Part shown: positions 43,656 to 56,282 of the stretch, piece after piece
Numbering within the stretch: the stretch's first letter is position 1
Layout: every line of letters begins with the position of its first letter
NCBI GenBank assembly: GCA_021464245.1
Contig: JADCRB010000072.1
Coordinates: 700,510-764,509, forward strand
Reading direction: 5' to 3'
DNA length: 64,000 bases
DNA from: Carallia brachiata
Lineage: Eukaryota > Streptophyta > Magnoliopsida > Malpighiales > Rhizophoraceae
The notes under the pieces: model-generated
The model's database searches: none
What the model was told of the DNA's origin: nothing
Seen by the model: only the letters and a program-made list of their open reading frames with translations
Translations under genes and position numbers: made by a program

Positions 43656-45268
43656 TATTGGGAGGTTGATTGGCAGTCTTCTTTTGGATTATCCAACCAG
43701 GGAAATGGTAATCACTTTTCTTTCACTTTCTGATTCTCAAAGGTATAATGAAGCAAACTAGCGGTTTACAATGGCCACCTAGCTAAAGGCGAGGAAGGGC
43801 GAGGGCTCAAGTGCTGCTTCCTCAGACTCCTTTCTTTCTTAGCTTGAAATTCTCTAATGAAGCAACAACTACAATGCAATATACAATGGCCAAAATTTTG
43901 GTTCTCATTTCGAGTCTATTCTGATTCGAGATTTTAATTTGTGCTCAATTCACATTAGATGTCTTACCTTTTCTTTTTTAATTTTCTTTAAAACTAAAAT
44001 AAATTTTATTTTTCTTTAAACGAGAGTCAAAGTTTATATTATAACTAAGAAAAGGAGAATTTGAAAGAGGAAGGGGCTGACTTCGTATATAGCATAATGT
44101 AAAAAAATCAACTGTTCTATGCAATTGATTCCTTTTATTTTCCTTTTCTTTTTGTTTTGGGATTAAATAAAGTATTTTCTTTTCCTTTCGTTATTTTTCC
44201 TTTGTTTGAACTGCGGATTCCTATTTAGTTTCCATTCAATTCTAGCATGGTTCCTAGCTATTGCAGTTTTGATCTTGAGTGGGCAAACTGTAACCCGACC
44301 TTTCATCGAGATCAATTTTCAAGTTCTGGGCTATGGCACGTATCGAACCGGAACACAGTCAGGGCTATTTTACAGGCTTCAACAAATTGGAGGCAAAAAC
44401 AAAAAAGCTCACTTGCACAAAGAACCAATTGGATTTTGACTTCAAAAAATAGCTCTAATTAAACACGAAACTAATCCATCACTTTCTTCTAATTTAAGCA
44501 TACTTTAAGAATTGATCATGTGAAAATACTCACGTGTTCTCAGATGGACATTAATTTCACCACTCTTTTCCCTAAGCGGACGCGAATGCACGTACATGTA
44601 CCACATGTACCACTACTCAGTCAAAATTACTCAAAAGTAAGGAAAAAAGGGCTTTATTGCAGAATTGCTAGTCAAAAGCTAAGGTGACTTAAACTTGGAA
44701 TTGGAGATGGCTCACCATTGAGTCCACCGCATATCATATTTAGTGCAATCATTCAGGACAGTAGAATTAATGGTTATGCCTTAGGGATTCCTCTGGAATT
44801 CCCAGTATCTTATCTAAGTTAGCTACTCTTTCAAGTTTTCATCGCAGCTTGTTTCTGATTATGGACTTGTGTAATTATGAACTTGAGTATTAATTTGTTG
44901 AAAATTCTAAGCACTGAAAACAGCTACTCTTGTATGCTTTAATGCCTACATTACATATTCACATTTGTGCATGCTGTAGGACGAGATTTGGACTTCACTT
45001 GGATTTTTCCTGCTTAAGGCATCGATGGAGGGTGATCTTGCAGCTTAATTAACAGAAAACTCTTAATCATAAATAAACCCGAACCGCATGGGTTTTTGAT
45101 CTTAAGATGATATTAATCATTCAATGATTAAATGGGGTCTACATCTTCTTCCCTATTTTAAGTCCGCAATTTGGAGTCGGTACTGTGATAAAACCAAAAG
45201 GGTAGGATTTGAAATATCAAAATACATTGCTTATGCGGCAGCAGCAATCAGAGGTTGCAATGAATACA
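43656..45268. other. Unit 2 spacer between gypsy copy B and second FUL-like gene
   Basis: Collinear with unit 1 to about 44170 and again from about 44675 (CTAAGGTGACTTAA). The part between, where unit 1 has RCC1 exons, is different here. It holds a 77-residue open frame (44206-44439) that I do not recognise and do not call as a gene. Confidence 0.6.
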
Positions 45269-48200
45269 TTACCGGCAAACCGGAAGCATACTATACACAA
45301 TGTTAGATCGATTTTTGGACGTGGGAAAGCATCCATCTCGGCATTGATGTGTTAGCAGTAGGCTGAGTTTGAGCTTCAGCCTCTTCATTTGGGTCATGAG
45401 CGGTCTAATCTGCATAGGGCCACTGCATCATCAACAAATACATTCATTTTAGCTTCTTTGACAAACCTTGACAATGTTTTCTGTCTTGCAGTATTCGTGC
45501 TTTTGATCCTATCCACGAACTAGCTAAATACGATAAAAGAAAACTGATAGAATAAAGATAAACCAATGCATGAGACTCCAACATCGTGGGTCTTTGGAAT
45601 GGTTTATGCATGCAATCTCCTTTTATTTTAGGCAAAGAGGTTGTTTCTAAGATCTGAGAGAAACTGGAAACATAAATGAAGAAAAAACAGAGATAGCGTG
45701 CGAGAGAAAGGGAGAGAAATGTTACCCGATAGTTAGAGAAGGGATGATAGCAACGGCAGCGTCTGAGACTGCGGTGGTTGCATGGAGGATGATTAGTTTT
45801 GACCAAGGTTTGCTGTTCCCACTGTGCATGCCCAGCAAATGTCTTTCATTTTCCTTGAGCTATTTATTTCATCCAATTATTTACAACTGTTACAACTGTG
45901 ATGCAATCATCCCATGTTTATATCTGGGGTATGACAGTTAATCTGAAACACCAGAATTTTACCTTCTTTGCCAGTATTTTGTTTTGCTCCTGCAAAGCTC
46001 TTTCCTGTCATAATTTTTTATGTTAGGCATCACATAAAATCTGCTATATTTGAATGTGGACATGAAGTTTAAGCTTTTTCTCAATTCCTAGATTCCATAA
46101 GAAATTTACCAAAAACTAAAAGTTTAAGTTGTAAAAAGGAAAGTCTAAACGTATTATAAGTTATCAGATCTTTATATTTTATCAATATAAAACTTACTAC
46201 TTTTTAATAGGATGAATTATGTTATGGAGTAATTTCATGGGGATCATATGCCTGTATATTTAACATTAAGCTTGCATAGCTTTAAGAAAATTAACCTACA
46301 CGTGCTCTTGAAGATTTCTGAGACAAATTGTTCATACAATTCTCTTGGACACCTGAGAAATTTGGTTTGGGCTCCCAAAACTGACCCTTCCCATACCCAT
46401 AAAAGTGCGATGTCATTGGCTAAGCTTATCAATAAAGACAAGAAAAAACAATTGACGAATATCCCATTCAGCGTCAATTCCACATGAAAATTTCATTTGC
46501 ATTCCCTTGCAAACTTGCATAAATGCAAAATATGTTCACCTTCTTCTGCAGTTCTGAAATGGATTCATTGATGTGTTGGTTCTGAAAATAATTGCCAACG
46601 TCAGTCTAACTCATTCTGTGATCAAGCATGACATTGTTTGTAACAATCAGCAAAAATAGCAAAACATTCAGAGACACTACGATTCACCTTTCTTGATCGT
46701 ATGCGCTTAAGGGCAGTATCAATTTGTTGCTCCGAGTGTTGGAGCTCTCTCAGACTCATGGGTTCTAGATCTTCTCCGGCATAGTTCCTGAATATTAATG
46801 GAAAATGTGTTACGTGATTCTGTTGACTCTCCAGCGTCGGCTAATAATGATAAAGTGCTCTAACAATTTAACTTAGCAAAATGACCAGCACCAACTTTAC
46901 TTATATATACATACTTCTTTAGCACCGTGATTTTTGCAGAAGATAAGGAGAGAAGCAGATGCTCAAAAGTCAGGGAAGTGTAGTACCTTATGTTTCTTTG
47001 TAGGGCTTCAATCCTCGCCATGAGCTTTGTATGATCCAGAGACGAGCTTCCCTTAATAGAATTAAGAAATTTGTTGGACATGCATTAAGCTCTACAAGTG
47101 AGAAGGACTATTTCTTATTTTTGGTCAAAAAAGAGTTTAGGAGTAGGAGTAATGGTAATCCAGACTAAGGTCAGGAAGTGGCTACAGATCGTTAAAAATT
47201 TATAGTAGAACTTATTTATCACCCATTCACAAAAGACTCCAACAGTAGCAGCCAATGAAATTTGAAGAGAAGACTATTTATTTTACATGCTCACGTCAAA
47301 TGCCTAGATAGTGTCAAAGCATTCGTGATTCATTCATCGTATTGTATGTTCTGTATAAAAGATTCTTGCTTTGCAAATAAGCATCTTTACTAACCAATCA
47401 ACAAATAGATCATTGCTAGTATAAAAATGCAATCTTGCTTTAGTCATTCTATATTTCACAACAAAAGAGTTGAATAACCGGTAGCTAGGGCCAAAAACAT
47501 GCCAATCAATGCAGGAAAATTTTCAGACGTGGAGATTCAGTATACTCTTTGGATAAATTGCCAAATTACACTAAATTGGCTCCCAAAGTACCTGCTGGCC
47601 TGAGTCAGAAGCAATAACCTGTCTTTCTGGCTGTGAATACCTCTCATATCTTTCTATTATGCCCTCCATGCTGACAAGAATTTAAAAAAAAAAAAAGTTC
47701 TAAAATAAGGCCAAAATAACCCAAGATTGAACTAAGAACGATGAGGATATAAGGTATAAGGCTTTTGATCAAGTAATATTTCTCTTCGAGACCTAAAATT
47801 CAGGAAGAAATAACCACTTGCCAAATAGAGAATACAAGAGAGCACAAATATCAGCCCTTATAATAATCGAGCCATATGCTAACCGAGAGACCATATTGAC
47901 ACTCATTTTAGTCTAGATATCCTACACTAATAAGTATTGGTTCAGTTAGTAAACAAGTTGACTCCAAACAAATTCACTTACCAATCTACAGGGATTCAAA
48001 ACTTGGAAAAAACACTTATTAGAGGGAGTAATTAATTCCCGAGGTGGTTGCTCCCACTTGGCCACCATTTTCAAGATCTTGATCTAAAGTTTTTGATATC
48101 CTAGACCAATATGTCCGGATACGTTAGACCTTGGTTTAATTTTTACATAGCTTACATACACTGAAATAAATTTATTTTCTGTTGTTCATTATATTTACTC

Positions 48201-49763
48201 ACTTTTTCTGGTGACTGTAGTAGACATTTGATTTTATGTCTCACAAAGCTGAAACCTACTAAAAAGACTTATTTATCGGCTATCTTGATATTCTTTGACA
48301 CCAATCCCTCAATTAATTTTTGAAATCCTGGCAAAAAAGTTCTAGTTGTGCTAATAAGTTTATAAGTTCCATTACATGGATATGAGTTCACAACAAGTAC
48401 AATTAAAATCTTTGATTGCACAAAAAAGAAACCATAGATATGCAATTAAGTTATTGTAATTATACTTTTTGTAGGATTGTGTATACTAATACGCTAAAAA
48501 CCTGAATCCACCAATCATTTTCTAACTTTGTTTCAGTATTATTATGGTTTTCTAGGACAATTACTTGTCCTTAACTAGATTTGCTTGAGCACTTTGTGGG
48601 ACAATTAATTGTCCTTAACTAGATTTGTTGAGCACTGTTATGATATCGTTGACTAATTAATGGTTAGCCTATAGGGGGGATTTTTGCAGAACAATGGAAA
48701 TCTTGGATAACAACCTCAGATTGCTTTACATCGTTGAGAAGGCATATAATCCTGGACACACTGTCACCAACAACAGTAAATTCCAACGTCCTAGGTTGCA
48801 AAGCCGATGCAAATCAAAACAGCAAGCCATATGACACAAAGCTCTAAAACCCCTTTTGGTCAAGACTTTAATTGCCCCAACCAAGCCCTTCCTAGGTATC
48901 AAAATCCTGAGAATCAAAATCAATTCAGAGGACCCCCGAAAAAGTGCTAATTTTCTGGTTTTTCCTCCGACTCCAAGTAATTAATAGGCGTTGGACTATC
49001 AGAATTGAAGCATGCATACATATAGTAAGCATTAACACTCCAAATTGTAAGCAGTTGAAGCTTCCACTGACCTATCACATTAATGAATGTGCTGTTAATT
49101 GTCTGTCACATGATGATACTAAAATTAACAGAAAATTAAGCAAAAATGGAAGGAAGAAGAGGAAGATGGAGAAAACTTGGTGATTGTAACCGTACTACAC
49201 AAAAAAAAAAGAAAGGACGTGTGTCATAGTACTGTGTTCATATATCCGCAGTGAAATTAGGTCCTTTGGTACTATTTAATCGGTATATATACATCACCAT
49301 CTCCTTGTTTGTGAATACAAACGTTTGCAGATTATAACTACTGCAAGAAGAAGTGGGTAGAGTAGTTTTGATTTTTACTGTAATCTAGTACCTGAAAAAT
49401 GACCCAAAAAAAATGAAAATATACAATCAAAAACACTGAAACACATAAGAAAACAATAATAATAATAAATGAAAGGAAACATACAAATAATTAGACAGTT
49501 CAATAAAGTAAGTAATAATTAAAATGCATCATGCAAGAAATGAAGGGAAAAAACAAAAACAATAAGAACAAGAAAAACCTGGAATCACTAGAATACTCAA
49601 AGAGCTTTCCTTTGCTAGAGAAGACAATCAAAGCAACTTCAGCATCACAAAGAACTGAGATCTCGCGGGCTTTCTTTAACAGACCAGTCCTTCTCTTAGA
49701 GAAAGTCACTTGCCTGCTAATCTTGTTCTCGATCCGCTTCAACTGAACCCTACCTCTGCCCAT
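45269..49763 (-). CDS. FUL-like MADS-box gene, unit 2 copy, with rewritten C-terminus
   Basis: Exons by homology to unit 1: 49763-49579, 47670-47592, 47051-46987, 46787-46688, 46581-46540, 46004-45963, 45853-45726 and 45422-45269. All keep GT/AG and join to 795 nt (264 residues, TAA). The MADS domain differs at KKAREIS (KKAHEIS in unit 1); the I and K regions carry a few substitutions ([23 protein letters not shown]). Exon 7 lacks three single bases relative to unit 1, so most of it is read in a different frame before returning at PSLTIGG. Exon 8 lacks one more (CCCAAATG for CCCAAAATG), so the FUL-type PKWML ending is lost and the protein ends SMLPVCR. DNA binding and dimerisation parts look intact. 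Either relaxed constraint, a diverging paralog, or base-call errors in short runs. Confidence 0.8.
48665..48950 (-). pseudogene. Unit 2 copy of the unrecognised intron 1 frame (broken)
   Basis: Counterpart of 22578-22862. A single missing base in AAAGCCGATG (AAATCCCGATG in unit 1, with a second change) shifts the frame, leaving only an N-terminal part open (48923-48726). Confidence 0.5.
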
Positions 49764-51412
49764 TTTTTTCCACTCCTTTTTTGTTTTGCTTGGATTTTTG
49801 GTGATCTAAATGGGCAAAAGAGCACCTAAAGACAATTCAAGAAAACCCTAGACAGCTAAGCTACATGTGGTGGCTCATTTTCTGAAGCAAGCCCACAACC
49901 ACAACAAGAGGAGAAAAAAAATTAAAGGAATATGTATAGGGAGGCTCTATTTTTATGTATAGTATAATATTATGGGAAGGTTTCTATTTTTGTGTTGGTT
50001 TAGGCGTTCTTCTATGTTGTATGAAGCATAACTGGCTTGGGTTGTGTACATAAGGGGGTAAAAAAAAAAGAATAGGGGAAAGTAAGGTTATTAGAATCAA
50101 ATCGGTCATTGATTCGAAAATATTAGCAGGTTAAGGTTCAATTAGTTGAATTAGTATTTAATAATATATATATATATATATATAATATTAAATATTATTT
50201 TTTTAATTTTAAAAATTAAATTAAAAGTTTTAATTAAATTTAAGATTAAATTGAAATTTTTAAGTACTTTAAAGTTTAAATTATAATTTAAATAAATGTT
50301 GAGATCAAATTATAATTTATAAATTTTTTATTTATTTTAAAACAGTTCAACTGATCTGATTTTGACTGGTTTTGATCAATTCGATTCTTATAAAAAAAAC
50401 TTAAATTAGCCTGAACCTTCAGCCGGTCACGATTGAACCAGTCGAACCGATCAGTCCGAACCGATTTTAACAAAACTGAAGAAAGGAAAGACTATATACT
50501 GTATTGCAGATGGGGTTTTTTCTTGCCTTTTTTTTTTTTTTTTGGTACCACTACGCAAGTATGTAACCAACACCATGAAAATGAAAGATAATTAGTATCA
50601 CAATTTATTTATTTTTTATTTTTAATATATTTTTTTATAATTTAATAATTTAAATCTTTATGTATCATTTTACAATTCTCATTGTGTGTTTATTTAATTT
50701 TTTTTTAACTTCTACAAACTACACTTAAATAATAAAAAATTATAACACAATTTTTGATAATATTTGATATTTTTTATTTAAATTTAATTATTTAATAACA
50801 TTTATTATTACGTTGTTGTTTTGAAGATATTGTTGTGAAGTAAACAAAAATTTATTTTTTTATTAGAAATTATTTTTTCTATTTTTACTTGATTTCCCTG
50901 TTTTACATTTTTCTTGCTGTTCTCGAAGACTTCTGTTTTTGAGGGGTTTTGTCTGGCCGGGTGACAGCAATTGATGATGACAGGTACAAGAGTATTTTAA
51001 TGAAGTTATGTGCTGTCGAGTTGTGATTGAAGGAATTGGTTACTGTCAGAATTACAACCACAGGTTCGTCGAGCTGACAATCCGTACATAATCCTGACAG
51101 CGTTCCGTTGGACCCCCCCAAAGAGCTCCTCCTCCCCTCCACATGGGAATGGCGACGGGGCTCCAACTTTCCCGGTATGACCGTTTCCTTTTCGTGTCAA
51201 ACAAAGCACTTTACTTATCAATTGAAAGGTGCACAAAAAAATAAACGTATATGATTATTTTATTTTTTTTATTTAATAAACTTTTTTATTATATTACGTT
51301 ATATTAATATATATTATATTATTCTCATTATATTATCATCAATTTTTTTAATAAAAAAATATATCATAAACGTATCAATCATCATATTTTTGAGTTTAAA
51401 TCAAAATAAATT
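49764..51412 (-). promoter_or_regulatory. Upstream region of unit 2 FUL-like gene
   Basis: Contains the MITE-like insert at 50082-50480 and the same GC-richer conserved block as unit 1 (51010-51235). The rest is AT-rich. The MITE-like insert moves the conserved block about 0.4 kb further from the start codon than in unit 1. Confidence 0.5.
50082..50480. mobile_element. MITE-like insert upstream of unit 2 FUL-like gene
   Basis: Absent from the matching unit 1 position (about 24125). The ends are imperfect inverted copies around GATTTTAAC/GGTTATTAGAATC with CGGTTCG and GATTCG motifs, and there is a TA microsatellite inside. Flanked by GAAAG on both sides (possible 5-bp duplication in a purine-rich site). 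Confidence 0.5.
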
Positions 51413-53507
51413 TCATTAACTATCGAGCTCAACTACCCCTTATAAGAAAAGAGCTACTACCAAAATATTATTAAATTTGAGTGAGTCCCTCTCGTAATCG
51501 ACCCCAATATTAATAAATCTTGAATCCAACAATACTCTCGTGTAATCTAAATCCAAGATACATAGCCGATGCCATTGGGAAATATTAAACCTCGATTGCG
51601 AAAGAGAAAAAGCGATTCGGTAACCACTAGGCCGCTGAATCATTGGTTTTTTCAAAATTTTCTCCCCTCGTTGCTTTTATTTTGATAATAGATGTATGTA
51701 CACACACAAAAATACATATCACAAAATACATATCGTATCCTAATTAATTTTGAGTTACACATCCTAAGAATAATAATAATTCTCACCTCTCACATTAATC
51801 CCTAAAAACCACAAAAAAAAACCGTAGATTTTTATTTTTCTCCAAAGGTGTAAATGAATTCCATCGTGTACCATATAAGTTCACAATTTTGTCTTTGTTT
51901 ATAGCATTTACAACAAAAAGATTTTGTTAAATTGAAAGGATATTTGAATAATATGAGTTCAACAATTAAGAACCTTTATTTGACTTATTAGTCAGATACG
52001 ATTTCTTATAAGATTATATATCATTCAATTTTTTGGTCTATATATATCATTCAATTAAGAAACATAAGTATGATACATGCTTGCTGCTTGATGATGTCCC
52101 AGTATCTCCTTTTTCGGGTCGGGTAAAATGCCTCGTGGGTCAACTGTTGACCCGCACGATCTCCAGTAGGAAAAGGGCATATCGAATTGCACCATGATCT
52201 GCATAAAATTACAAGTTGAGTAGACTAATTATCAAAATGCAAAATTACATTCAAAAGGATTTTGAGGCCATAATTAACTTGCATATTATTTCTCCACAAT
52301 CATTGATCACTTTTTAGTGGTTAATTTAGGTGGAGTGTATTTTAATCGGCAATCATTACTTTCATTTTAATTTCTGATGATTTTTTTTTGAAGTATAATT
52401 AATAGGTACGTCGATCTTTAAACATTTGAAAATTATTCACCTGGCCTTTATCACGCCACCATGCATATAATGAAGTGCGCAATTATATGTGGGAAATTTT
52501 AGGTGAGCTTGGGGGGTGCCTACTAACTTACGCAATATTATCCTTATTTACAAAATTAAATTATGTAGAAGAAAATGTATTTTATATATAAACGTGTAAG
52601 TTAAAAACAAAAATATCTCTTATAATTTTTAGGTGTCAAAATGACTCATGGGTCTCTTTAGTTGTTTTTTTTTTTTTTTTTTGTTCTTTTCTAGTTGTAA
52701 GGAAGGATGAAATGCTATAAAATGATAATATAATCATTAAAATTCGACTAAAAAATTTTTACAAAATATTTCAATTAATTATATTAAAAATACGAGACGT
52801 CTCTTTCTTTAATTAACGGCCAAACTATTAACTACTACCCTCCTAAAAAGGTAAAATACATTTATGCATGTTATTTACTAAAGCTTATTATTAATGATGG
52901 ATCCAAAAAATTAATCAACATATCATAAGGATGATAATTAAACGCGTCACCTAGCAGGTATTAATCATCCGATTAAGAACCGAATTGCACGAATCAGTAA
53001 TTTGTTTTTCTAATGTATAGATTTTATGCATTTGTATCTCGTTTCCATGCTTAAAATAAAACAAAAAAAAGAAAAAAGGTTCAAGGGGGGACCATAATGC
53101 ACGACCACGTCCCAGAATTAAAATATACCTATTATTATAGAGAACTACCTCTTACGAAGCTTTTACCCATCTCCACCATGCAGGGGGGACCATTGTACGA
53201 ATGTTCAAAAACCCAGAAAAAATTCATAATAAGAAAATGCAAAATAAGATCATAAAGAAAGAGAATAATTAGTTTAACGAATAGACGTACTTCTCGGTAA
53301 AATATTAAACATTCAAACGCATGATTTAATCTCATCGTGTCATTGAATGACGAAAATTTCTTTATATTCGGAAGACAACTTGACCCCTAATTGCGTAATC
53401 TATATTTATATTTATATCTATACACAAATCAAGAAGAGAACTAGATAGGTCATTTCGTGTCAATTGTATTTTTTGATCTGTTGCGAACTGACAATACAGG
53501 GATTGTG
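51413..53507. other. Unit 3 non-coding 5' part
   Basis: AT-rich, collinear with 10527-12640 and 25061-27138. The conserved 45-codon minus-strand frame recurs (about 52205-52048). A segment present in units 1 and 2 (TAAGTTAAGTATTAGGTTC region) is deleted near 53000. No gene supported. Confidence 0.6.
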
Positions 53508-53647
53508 TGATAACACAAGGTTTTGTCATTCAAGGCTCACAATATTCTCTCTATTCAATCTGTATAAATACAAAGACATATATACCTTACTTATTTTCTA
53601 ATATGAATACAATTAATGAGGTCAGTCAATTGAATTAACTAATTTTT

Positions 53648-55868
53648 GGAATGTGATCCGAAGCGCAAGAGGGTCCGTAGGGGAACATGCCTTGAGAATT
53701 GCAAAGTTCGGACCGTTTGGCTCTTTTCGCCCGTTCCAGTTTGTGAGTCCTTTAGGTTCGGTGGAATTTGAGTTTATGGGATCCCGTCACCGCCATGAAA
53801 TTATTCTCAAGAGGGAAAAGTTTGGGCCATTGATATTTTTGGTCTACTAGAGTATTTGAAAAATAATAAATATTGAATTTGAAATAATAATATTTTTATT
53901 TGTAATAATAAAATTTTATTATTTAATTTTTTATTATTGAAAATAGATATATTAGTATTAAAACTTACAATATTATTATTATCAAGATAATTTCTTTTGC
54001 AATCAAACAAAACTCTCCTCAGAATGAGGCCCCTCCATTATTTTATAACTAGTAAATAACCTGCGCAATACGTAGAATCAATAAGTAATTTTTAGTTAAT
54101 TAATTATATATTTTGTTGAAGTACATGTACACTATTATTTTTTGCACATGTAAAATTTTTGATATCATTTAAATAAATGTTACTAAAAAAAAGTACAAAT
54201 CACATACAATCTAAATGAATACTATTGTGTTTAATATGAGGTTATCCTAATATCTATGTGGATGCCATAAATATATTTATACAGATATTATAAATATTAT
54301 TGATACAAATCCTATGACCGTGCAATTTTTTGAAATAGTATTTTTTTTTTACAAGTATTTAATATTTAATTGCAAATTCCTCTCGCATGTGTTTATAAAT
54401 GATGTTATTTTCAGATGTTATCTTGTTCATATATGTATCACTAACAGAATATACAATGATAAAAAAAAGGAATAAATAAGACTTTAATGACAATAAAAAA
54501 AATATCTAGGCAAAAAACAATATGAAACTGAACATCAACTCCCTTTGGCATACATGTAGAAATTATTACCAAAATAATTTAGATGAGAAACTAATCAAGA
54601 ACAAAAGACAATATGAAACAGGGCATTAATTCTCTTTGGCCTACATGTATTAATTATTACTAATATATCAAGAAAGAGAAACATACAAGCATAAAAGATT
54701 ACACATATGATTACCAACAAACAATAACAATTTGGATGAGAAATTATTACCTATAATTCAGAAATATAGTTGATAAAAGACAAAAGATTATTGAGAAGTT
54801 AAAGAATATGAAGAAATTTGGATTTTAACTAAACATGTTTGCGAGTTTATATTTTGAAGAAAATGACTGTATGCATATTAAAATCTTAATTCTATGTAAA
54901 TTCTGAGAAATTTTACATATTGAAATCTTAATTTTATTCAAAATTTAAGAAAGATTACAAACTAATTTTTCTTTTTTAATTATCTTATATTAAATAATTT
55001 TTATTCCAGAATGAAAATTATGTAATAAGTTTTTTTAATTATCTTATATTAAATAATTTTTATTCCAGAATAAAAATTATGTAATAAGTTTTTTTTAATT
55101 ATCTTTTATTATTAATAAAATTTCATAATTATAAAGATTTAAGGTGCGTTAAAGTAATACTATACAAAATAAATAAAATCTTTATTTAATTACAATTAAA
55201 TTTATATTAATTAATTTATAGAATTATATTCCTAAGTGCAACAGAAATTTAAAAATTATAAAATATTATAATATTCTTAATTTACAAAAAAATTATAATT
55301 ATAACGATTTAATTAGAGTCAAAGTAGTATTATACAAAATCAATAAGTCCTTATTTGATTACAATTAAATTTATAAAATACTAATTTTGATTGTAATAAA
55401 AATTTAAATATTATGAAATATTTTAATATTTTTAACTTATAAATTTATGAAAAGCTGACACACGGTAAAGAGATAAAGTCTAAAATTTTCTCTCAATTTC
55501 AACTTTATATACTTACATATGGATTTATTTTTTCGGGTATAAAAGAATGCAACGTGTAAAGTTGTGATAAGCATAAATTATGATTATGTTGGGTAAATTT
55601 TTTATTAAATATCAACATATTATAAATTTTTTTATATTTTTGAAAACTAACAAATGCCACGTCATCAACTTGAGATGACTTGGCACCTGACTGTGTACAA
55701 CTTCTAAAATTAATTTAACTTAATAAAATAGAAATGTTCCAAATCCAAAACCCTTCGGATGGCAATCATATTTATTTTAAATTTGTCATGAAATTGAGTT
55801 TTTTTTTTTGTTATAAAAGAAAATTGGGTTCATTTTTTAGTAAATATCAACATATTAAAAAAATTTTT
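53648..55868. other. Probable insertion inside the copia 3' LTR
   Basis: Flanked by AATTTTTG on both sides (53640-53647 and 55862-55869), a possible 8-bp duplication in an AT-rich context. 53650-53850 is a GC-richer island of unknown origin. 54047-54075 (CTAGTAAATAACCTGCGCAA) resembles the 5' region of Helitron-type repeats. The rest is AT-rich, with a 45-bp direct repeat (TAAATATCAACATATTA at about 55604 and 55841). No gene supported. Confidence 0.4.
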
Positions 55869-56003
55869 GTCTAGGGACTTATACAGGACAAGAGATCTGC
55901 ATAAATAAGGAAAGAATAATTGACAGCACAATATGACAAAATTGTAGCTAGAGATGAAAATAATTAATTAGAGACGTGCTGAATAGGAGCTGGAGCCTTA
56001 ACA
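55869..56003 (-). repeat. Copia 3' LTR, part shared with the 5' LTR
   Basis: TGTTAAGGCTCCAGCTCC on the minus strand starts at 56003, next to a GCGGGGGCA polypurine tract (56004-56012). About 135 bp match 62226-62361. The rest of this LTR appears to be 53508-53647 (ends TTGTGTTATCA on the minus strand). Confidence 0.8.
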
Positions 56004-56282
56004 TGCCCCCGCAAGATAGGCGTTGCATCAAAGGCCTATCTTGAAACACTGTTGCTAGTGTGGCATGCGGGGAAGAGCCTTTGCAAGAGAGTCTGCAAGT
56101 TGATCAGAGGAATGGACATAAACCACATGGAGCTCATCATTTTGAACTTGAGTCCAAACAAAATGAAAATCAACTTTGATGTGCTTCATTCTGCTGTGAA
56201 ATACAGGATTTTGGCACAAGTATGTAGTACCCACATTGTCACAATAGACAGTGGGTGGCTTGGGATGTGGAAAATGAAGTTC

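Larger units (their letters stand above)
25061..51412. repeat. Segmental duplication unit 2 (with second FUL-like gene)
   Basis: Collinear with unit 1 after subtracting the Helitron-like insert (27139-29031), gypsy copy B (32774-43650) and a MITE-like insert (50082-50480). The RCC1 exons of unit 1 are absent here, replaced by unrelated sequence at about 44170-44680. Confidence 0.92.

Noticed and set aside
44206..44439. 77-residue frame in unit 2 where unit 1 has RCC1 exons
   Set aside because: No RCC1 repeat or other motif, two overlapping frames of similar length, no homologous frame in unit 1.
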